Shown: piece after piece, positions 11,892 through 15,783 of the stretch
How positions within the stretch are numbered: position 1 is the first letter of the stretch
How the letters are laid out: the number at the start of each line of letters is the position of its first letter
Assembly (NCBI GenBank): GCA_016208805.1
Contig: JACQXL010000183.1
Location: forward strand, 1-15,783
Direction of reading: 5' to 3'
Length of the DNA: 15,783 nt
DNA from: Planctomycetota bacterium
GTDB lineage: Bacteria > Planctomycetota > MHYJ01 > JACQXL01
Position numbers and translations under genes: made by a program
The notes under the pieces: generated by a model
The model's database searches: none
What the model was told of the DNA's origin: nothing
What the model saw: the letters and a program-made list of their open reading frames with translations, nothing else

Positions 11892-12764
11892 TCATCTCTT
11901 CTCTTTCTCTACCAGTGCCTTGGCAAATAAGGCCGCGCCGATAGCGCCGGCCAGTTGCGGGTCGTATTGGGGCGGTTTGGGGAGTGCCGTGAGTTTCAGC
12001 TCGGTTTCCAGCCGTTTGACCACGCCGGTGTTCTTGGAGATGCCGCCGGTAATGACAAAGTCTTTTTCAACGCCGATTTTCTCCAGCAGGGTAAAAACCC
12101 GGTGCGCCATGGCCGAACAGTACGCGGCCAATACTTTTTCCTTGGACCAGCCCTGGCGGAGCAGTCCGAGCGCTTCTGATTTGGCAAAGACCACGCAAGT
12201 GCTGGAGACCGGTTCCGGTTCTTTGTCCAGCGAGAGCGAGAGGTTGCCCATCTCTTCTATCGGGACCGAAAGCAGGTCGGCGAATACTTCCATTCCACGG
12301 CCGGTGCCGGCGGCGCACTTGTCGTTCATCAGGAACGCGGTGACCTTGCCCTTATCGTCGCATTTGATGGCCTTGCAATCCTGGCCGCCCATATCCAGGA
12401 CGGTCTTGACGCTTTGGCCCCAGATGTAATTGGCGCCCCGGGCGTGGCAGGCAATCTCGGTGATGGCCTTCTTGGAGAAGGGGATATTGACACGGCCGTA
12501 GCCGGTGCCGACGACGTAATGGATGTTGTCCAGGGTTAGGCCGGTGCCGTCCATAGCCCAGTCAATGGTTTTCCGGGCGCTCTGGGGGCTGTCCGAGCCG
12601 GTGCGCATCAAACTATAGGCGTAAAGTTCTCCATCAGCCATAATAGCGGTTTTGGACGAGACCGAGCCGACATCCACGCCGGCCGTGATGATTTTGGCCT
12701 GTTTCCAATCCTTGTCCGGTGATTTCCAGTTGTATTCTTTCCATCGCCAGAATTCTTTAGCCAT
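11892..12764 (-). CDS. bzdQ: Benzoyl-CoA reductase ATPase subunit, BzdQ type (BcrA/BadF family)
   Basis: This is one half of the ATP-driven electron activator that feeds class I benzoyl-CoA reductase. The 290 residues form an ASKHA ATPase: phosphate-1 motif GVDVGSVSSKTAI (29-41), VGTGYGR (85-91), phosphate-2 motif DMGGQDCKAIK (124-134) and adenosine motif ITGGISKN (238-245). Cys150 (NDKCAAGTG) and Cys190 (SSTCVVFA) are the expected ligands of the [4Fe-4S] cluster shared between the two ATPase subunits. The N-terminal extension FWRWKEYNWKSP is typical of BzdQ. The length fits BzdQ (about 290-300) and not Thauera BcrA (about 430-440). It starts 5 bp after the bzdP stop with a GGAGT ribosome-binding site. 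Related activators serve 2-hydroxyacyl-CoA dehydratases, but paired ATPase genes favour the benzoyl-CoA enzyme. Confidence 0.85.
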   Translation of the reverse strand: MAKEFWRWKEYNWKSPDKDWKQAKIITAGVDVGSVSSKTAIMADGELYAYSLMRTGSDSPQSARKTIDWAMDGTGLTLDNIHYVVGTGYGRVNIPFSKKAITEIACHARGANYIWGQSVKTVLDMGGQDCKAIKCDDKGKVTAFLMNDKCAAGTGRGMEVFADLLSVPIEEMGNLSLSLDKEPEPVSSTCVVFAKSEALGLLRQGWSKEKVLAAYCSAMAHRVFTLLEKIGVEKDFVITGGISKNTGVVKRLETELKLTALPKPPQYDPQLAGAIGAALFAKALVEKEKR

Positions 12765-12769
12765 AATAA

Positions 12770-13549
12770 TTACTCCGCTGCAATTAATGCGCTGCCAATG
12801 GCGGCGACAAATTCGGGGTCGTCCGGCAGGAGGAGATTGCTTTCCAGTCCCTGCTGTAATGATTTTACGAATCCCTTGTTTTTGGTCAGCCCGCCGATAA
12901 GGGCGATGTCTTTTTCTATGCCGATGCGCCGGGCCATAGAGATAATCCGGCTGGCAATGGCGTCATGCACGGCCCGGGCGATATCGGATTTGGGTGTTTT
13001 AGCGTGGATTAACGAGACCACTTCCGATTCGGCAAACACGGCGCATTGGGCGTTCATGGCCACGGCCTGCTGCGACTGGAGCGAGAGGTCGCCTAATTGT
13101 TCCACCGGCACTTCCAGCGCGCGGCCCATGGCTTCGGTGAACGAGCCGGCGCCGGCTGCGCATTTCTCGTTAACGGCGAAATCAATCACCTTGCCGGCCG
13201 CATCCACCCGGATGGCCCGGCCTTCCTCGGCGCCGACATCAATGACGGTCCGGACGGACGGGAACAGGAAATGGGCGCCCTTGGCCGCGGCCGTGACCTC
13301 GGTTAGTTCTTTGTCGGCCGAGATGGGCGGATGCATATAGATTTCTTTCTTGCCCATTCCGGTAACGGTGATATGCTCAATATCATTGCGCGACAGTTTT
13401 GACTGGGTTAGCGTATCAGCAAACGCCTTTTCGGCGGCGGCCCGCTGGTCAAATCCGCCCAGGATGATGCTCTTGGCGATTACCTTGCCATTTTTCAGGA
13501 TGACCACCTTGATAGTTTTTGCGCCCATATCAACGCCGGCAGTTATCAT
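12770..13549 (-). CDS. bzdP: Benzoyl-CoA reductase ATPase subunit, BzdP type (BcrD/BadG family)
   Basis: This is the second ASKHA subunit of the electron activator. From the ATG at 13549 it has 259 residues: GVDMGAKTIKVV (5-16), VTGMGKKEI (62-70), DVGAEEGRAIRV (104-115), NEKCAAGAGSFTEAMGRALE (127-146), NAQCAVFAESEVVSLIH (166-182) and IGGLTKNKGF (218-227). Cys130 and Cys169 are the cluster ligands. The DVGAEEGRA form of phosphate-2, in place of GGQD, is characteristic of BcrD/BadG/BzdP. A GTG at 13594 would give 15 more residues and overlap the bzdO stop. However, those codons cover a palindrome (13566-13582) and the family begins close to the ITAGVD strand, so the ATG is preferred. Confidence 0.85.
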   Translation of the reverse strand: MITAGVDMGAKTIKVVILKNGKVIAKSIILGGFDQRAAAEKAFADTLTQSKLSRNDIEHITVTGMGKKEIYMHPPISADKELTEVTAAAKGAHFLFPSVRTVIDVGAEEGRAIRVDAAGKVIDFAVNEKCAAGAGSFTEAMGRALEVPVEQLGDLSLQSQQAVAMNAQCAVFAESEVVSLIHAKTPKSDIARAVHDAIASRIISMARRIGIEKDIALIGGLTKNKGFVKSLQQGLESNLLLPDDPEFVAAIGSALIAAE

Positions 13550-13565
13550 ATGTTTTATTAATCCT

Positions 13566-13582
13566 TCCCGATTAGGTCGGGA
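13566..13582. repeat. Short palindrome between bzdO and bzdP
   Basis: TCCCGA (13566-13571) pairs with TCGGGA (13577-13582) across TTAGG. It is similar to the CCCGAT...ATCGGG elements elsewhere and sits in the bzdO-bzdP junction, where it obscures the true bzdP start. Confidence 0.5.
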
Positions 13583-13590
13583 CTCCGTTG

Positions 13591-14922
13591 TCACTCCGCC
13601 AGTTTCTTTAAGCCCAGTGTTTCCATGAATGTATCAATCCTGGCCATGGTCCGGGTTTCGTCAAACTCGCGTTCATCGCCCATATTGCCTTCAAAGGTCA
13701 TTACCGGGAACCCGGCCTTTTGCAGTGCGAGCCGGTTTTCAGCGATGCCCAAACTCAGGCCTTCGCAACCGCGGTTATAATGGAGCATCACGCCGTTAAG
13801 TTTCCATTCCTTGGCGATGCGGACCATCATATCGCTCTTGAGGGCCGGCGAATAGAAATGCTGCCATTCGGGTTTAGACAGATTCCATTCGGTTAACACC
13901 CGCAACGCCTGTTCGCGGGTCTTGATGGTGATGCCTTTTTGCTGGGGTGTGGTTTTCGGGCCCCAGGTGCCATCCGGTTTTACTTCCCAGAGCCCAATCA
14001 GCCCGAAGGTGTAGAGCGAACCGACCGAGATACAGCCGAATTTCTCCAGATAGCGGAAGACCTTTAGGAACGCCCAGGGCGGCTGGGTATCGCTCATCAC
14101 CCGGCAGCGTTCCAGCGGTACGGCCGCAATGCCGCGCTTGACGCGGTCTTTTACTTCGTCTCTTAGTTCCTCGTAGAAATCAGCCACGACCTTGTGGTGT
14201 TTCATCAGGGTGCCCAGGACATAGAGCGAATACATGGTTTTTTCGTCCAGCGGAGCCGGGACGGTTTTATTATAAGTGCATATCTCAGCCCAGACCGAGG
14301 TGGCCCGGCATTCGTTATTGACGGCGGCGACAAGTTTGGCATCGTCGTATTTGCGCTTGGTGGTTTTCTGGAGCCATTCAATGCCGTCCTGCATCTGGCC
14401 AACGATATAGTTAATCCGGTTGTCAGTGACCTGGTTTTCCGGGCCGACGGCCACATCAATGCAATATGACGGGACGCCGCCTTCAAGTTCGGATGCGACC
14501 TGATACCATTTGGCATGCGAGCAGCAGATATGGTCCTGCCACATAAAATCCGGTTTGGGGAAGGTATCAATGACCTGTCCCGATGCGTTAGTAATCGGGA
14601 AGGCGTATTTATTGAGTATGATGGAGCCCCAATAGATACGCATATAGGAGCACAGGTCGCGGGCGTATCCTTTTTTCTCGGCGGCTTCCTGGCAGGCCAG
14701 AGCCAGTTCTTTGTTCCAGGCGATGGAAGCGCCGTAGGGTTCGCCGGTCAGAGGATAGACATCATCGCCCAGCCCGGCCGGAATCGCGCCGAACGACCAG
14801 GCCCCGCCGGCCCAGCGCAGCCCGCCTTTTTCCCGTGCCTGCGCGTAATTACGGTAATAGTTCTCCCTGATTTCCTTGGCCTTGTTCCAGCACTTTAATT
14901 GCTCGGTTGGGTATTTATTCAT
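13591..14922 (-). CDS. bzdO: Benzoyl-CoA reductase catalytic-module subunit, BzdO type (BcrB/BadE family)
   Basis: This 443-residue subunit of the ring-reducing module binds [4Fe-4S] clusters and benzoyl-CoA with BzdN and accepts electrons from BzdPQ. It belongs to the HgdB/FldB-like superfamily. Visible features are DLCSYMR (Cys91), HICCSHAKWYQ (Cys133/134), QTTKR-like helix 185-190, LGTLMKHH (237-243), DTQPPWAFLKVFRYLEKFG (278-296) and a C-terminal GVMLHYNRGCEGLSLG (377-392) with Cys386. The full length matches BcrB/BzdO (about 430-450). It starts 25 bp after bzdN. The spacer lacks a good ribosome-binding site and contains TAGTGAACGTAGCGAAT, a repeat-like segment. A weak palindrome (14578-14600) falls in frame at residues about 108-115. 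Its pairing with two ATPases and bzdN argues against a 2-hydroxyacyl-CoA dehydratase. Confidence 0.85.
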   Translation of the reverse strand: MNKYPTEQLKCWNKAKEIRENYYRNYAQAREKGGLRWAGGAWSFGAIPAGLGDDVYPLTGEPYGASIAWNKELALACQEAAEKKGYARDLCSYMRIYWGSIILNKYAFPITNASGQVIDTFPKPDFMWQDHICCSHAKWYQVASELEGGVPSYCIDVAVGPENQVTDNRINYIVGQMQDGIEWLQKTTKRKYDDAKLVAAVNNECRATSVWAEICTYNKTVPAPLDEKTMYSLYVLGTLMKHHKVVADFYEELRDEVKDRVKRGIAAVPLERCRVMSDTQPPWAFLKVFRYLEKFGCISVGSLYTFGLIGLWEVKPDGTWGPKTTPQQKGITIKTREQALRVLTEWNLSKPEWQHFYSPALKSDMMVRIAKEWKLNGVMLHYNRGCEGLSLGIAENRLALQKAGFPVMTFEGNMGDEREFDETRTMARIDTFMETLGLKKLAE

Positions 14923-14947
14923 ATAGATTCGCTACGTTCACTACAAG

Positions 14948-15783
14948 TTAGAACAGAGATTCCTGGGTTATCATTTCCATGAACGCTTCCACCCTGGTCT
15001 TGAACTGGCCGACCGGGACAGTTACATCAAATTCAAGGAAGATGGTCGGGATGCCGTTTTCCTTTAACGCTTTCTGGATGGCCGGGATATCCAGTTCGTG
15101 CGGGTCGCAGAATTTCTGCTGTATGACTATGGCGCCCTGGACATTGTAATCCTTGGCTAATTTAAGTATATGAGGCAGGCGGGTCCGGGCCGGCCAGTCT
15201 TTGCTCGGGCAGGCCGGACGCTCAACGTATCGCCTGGCAATGGCATTGAGCCGGTCATTATCCGGCACGACCTCGTTCCAGAAATATCTTGAGCCGGTGC
15301 AATGGTCGTCTATAACGATGGTTGCGCCGACCGATTCGACCATTTTGATGAATTCGGTATCGTCATCCTCGCTGCCGACAATCATCAGCCTGGCGTCCCG
15401 ATGTACATCGGGATTGATCTGGCGTTTCGGTAACTCTTTGAGTGTTTCTTCAAGGGCGCGGCTGTGTTCGGTCTTATCTATCATCTGGTTGGAGACGGCC
15501 ATATACATCGCCTCCAGGCCCGTCATCGGCGGCTTGTCCGATTTGCGCGTCTCGTAGACCTTCTTCATCAGTTGGCGGCTCTGGTTCATTATGGCGATGC
15601 CTTTGTCAAGGTCTTTGTCGGTGATTTTCTTGCCCAGCCATCCTTCAACTGATTTCTTGAATGTTTTCAGTTCACCGCGCAGGTAGGGCGCCGCGTGAGG
15701 AGTCTGGAGGTTATTGGGCATGGGTAAATAATAGCTGTAGGGCACCGGAATATGCAACTGCCAGGAGGTAAACGCCTGCCGGA
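14948..15783 (-). CDS. bzdN: Benzoyl-CoA reductase catalytic-module subunit, BzdN type (BcrC/BadD family), 5' end beyond window
   Basis: The frame stays open to the right edge, so about 278 C-terminal residues are present and roughly 100 N-terminal residues are missing. Family signatures are PMPNNLQTPHAAPYLRGEL, LKTFKKSVEGWLGKKI, ARLMIVGSEDDDTEFIKMVE, IDDHCTGSRYFW (cluster cysteine), QQKFCDPHELDIP (second cysteine) and GIPTIFLEFDVTVPVGQFKT. BzdN pairs with BzdO to reduce benzoyl-CoA to the cyclic dienoyl-CoA. A perfect 18-bp palindrome (15396-15413) is read in frame as NPDVHRD between the PKRQI helix and the ARLMIVGS strand. The apparent TTG at 15757 is not the true start. It is the first visible gene of the operon, whose promoter lies outside the window. 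Confidence 0.85.
   Translation of the reverse strand, partial: RQAFTSWQLHIPVPYSYYLPMPNNLQTPHAAPYLRGELKTFKKSVEGWLGKKITDKDLDKGIAIMNQSRQLMKKVYETRKSDKPPMTGLEAMYMAVSNQMIDKTEHSRALEETLKELPKRQINPDVHRDARLMIVGSEDDDTEFIKMVESVGATIVIDDHCTGSRYFWNEVVPDNDRLNAIARRYVERPACPSKDWPARTRLPHILKLAKDYNVQGAIVIQQKFCDPHELDIPAIQKALKENGIPTIFLEFDVTVPVGQFKTRVEAFMEMITQESLF
15396..15413. repeat. Perfect 18-bp palindrome inside bzdN
   Basis: TCCCGATGTACATCGGGA is its own reverse complement. Near-copies lie in spacers at 916-932, 1797-1812 and 10873-10903. On the minus strand it encodes NPDVHRD in a loop before a core beta strand, so the insertion is probably tolerated. Confidence 0.8.

Noticed and set aside
14578..14600. Palindromic insertion in bzdO (TCCCGAT/ATCGGGA)
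   Set aside because: The arms are only 7 bp with a 9-nt loop and there is no clear extra length in the protein, so chance is a reasonable explanation.
11892..15783. 2-hydroxyacyl-CoA dehydratase with activator
   Set aside because: Those systems use one homodimeric activator; here two distinct ATPase genes, one with the BcrD-type DVGAEEGRA motif, and the NOPQ-ferredoxin order favour benzoyl-CoA reductase. It remains the main alternative for substrate.

Overview
The window most likely comes from an uncultured member of the PVC superphylum (Planctomycetota or Omnitrophota-like), probably an anaerobe known from metagenomes. The best marker is the gene at 6359-6745, whose first 50 or so residues match the 'small basic protein' family (TIGR04137) known from PVC phyla. 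The secreted HEAT-repeat plus von Willebrand A protein, the 47-residue 'VHISY...LKYATN' repeat protein and the many short palindromes fit this. Phylum-level placement is inference.

Layout. 1-1079: the edge of a minus-strand gene, a broken repeat-protein remnant and a dense block of palindromic repeats, including a perfect 97-bp tandem duplication inside a 16-bp inverted repeat. 1080-1731: a PIN-domain (VapC-like) toxin and a small overlapping partner. 1732-5119: a repeat-rich spacer with a G-rich tract, a protein with two excisionase-type HTH domains, a small FlgM-like protein, a DUF4416 protein and quinolinate synthase (nadA). 5120-8372: a repeat-rich spacer, a membrane-anchored SPOR-like protein, the PVC small basic protein and the secreted HEAT/vWA protein. 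8396-8959 (minus): a membrane-anchored DUF2914 protein. 8960-10704: a strong promoter, a leader of about 400 nt with several hairpins, an outer-membrane porin-like protein and an intrinsic terminator. 10705-11121: palindromic spacer and tRNA-His (minus).

From 11187 to the right edge, all on the minus strand, lies a class I (ATP-dependent) benzoyl-CoA reductase operon in the order bzdN (cut by the window end), bzdO, bzdP, bzdQ, a four-helix-bundle gene, and a 2[4Fe-4S] ferredoxin (bzdM-like). BzdN/O form the substrate-reducing module, BzdP/Q the ATP-driven electron activator, and the ferredoxin the donor. Two small ATPase subunits (about 260 and 290 residues) point to the Azoarcus/Ferroglobus Bzd type rather than the Thauera Bcr type. 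This implies anaerobic degradation of aromatic compounds, which is notable for a PVC bacterium.

A second theme is short palindromic elements, found not only between genes but in frame inside at least five coding sequences (HTH protein, DUF4416, nadA, DUF2914, bzdN). A third is that two + strand genes (the PIN toxin and nadA) have promoter-like sequences whose -10 box ends six bases before the ATG, suggesting leaderless mRNAs.
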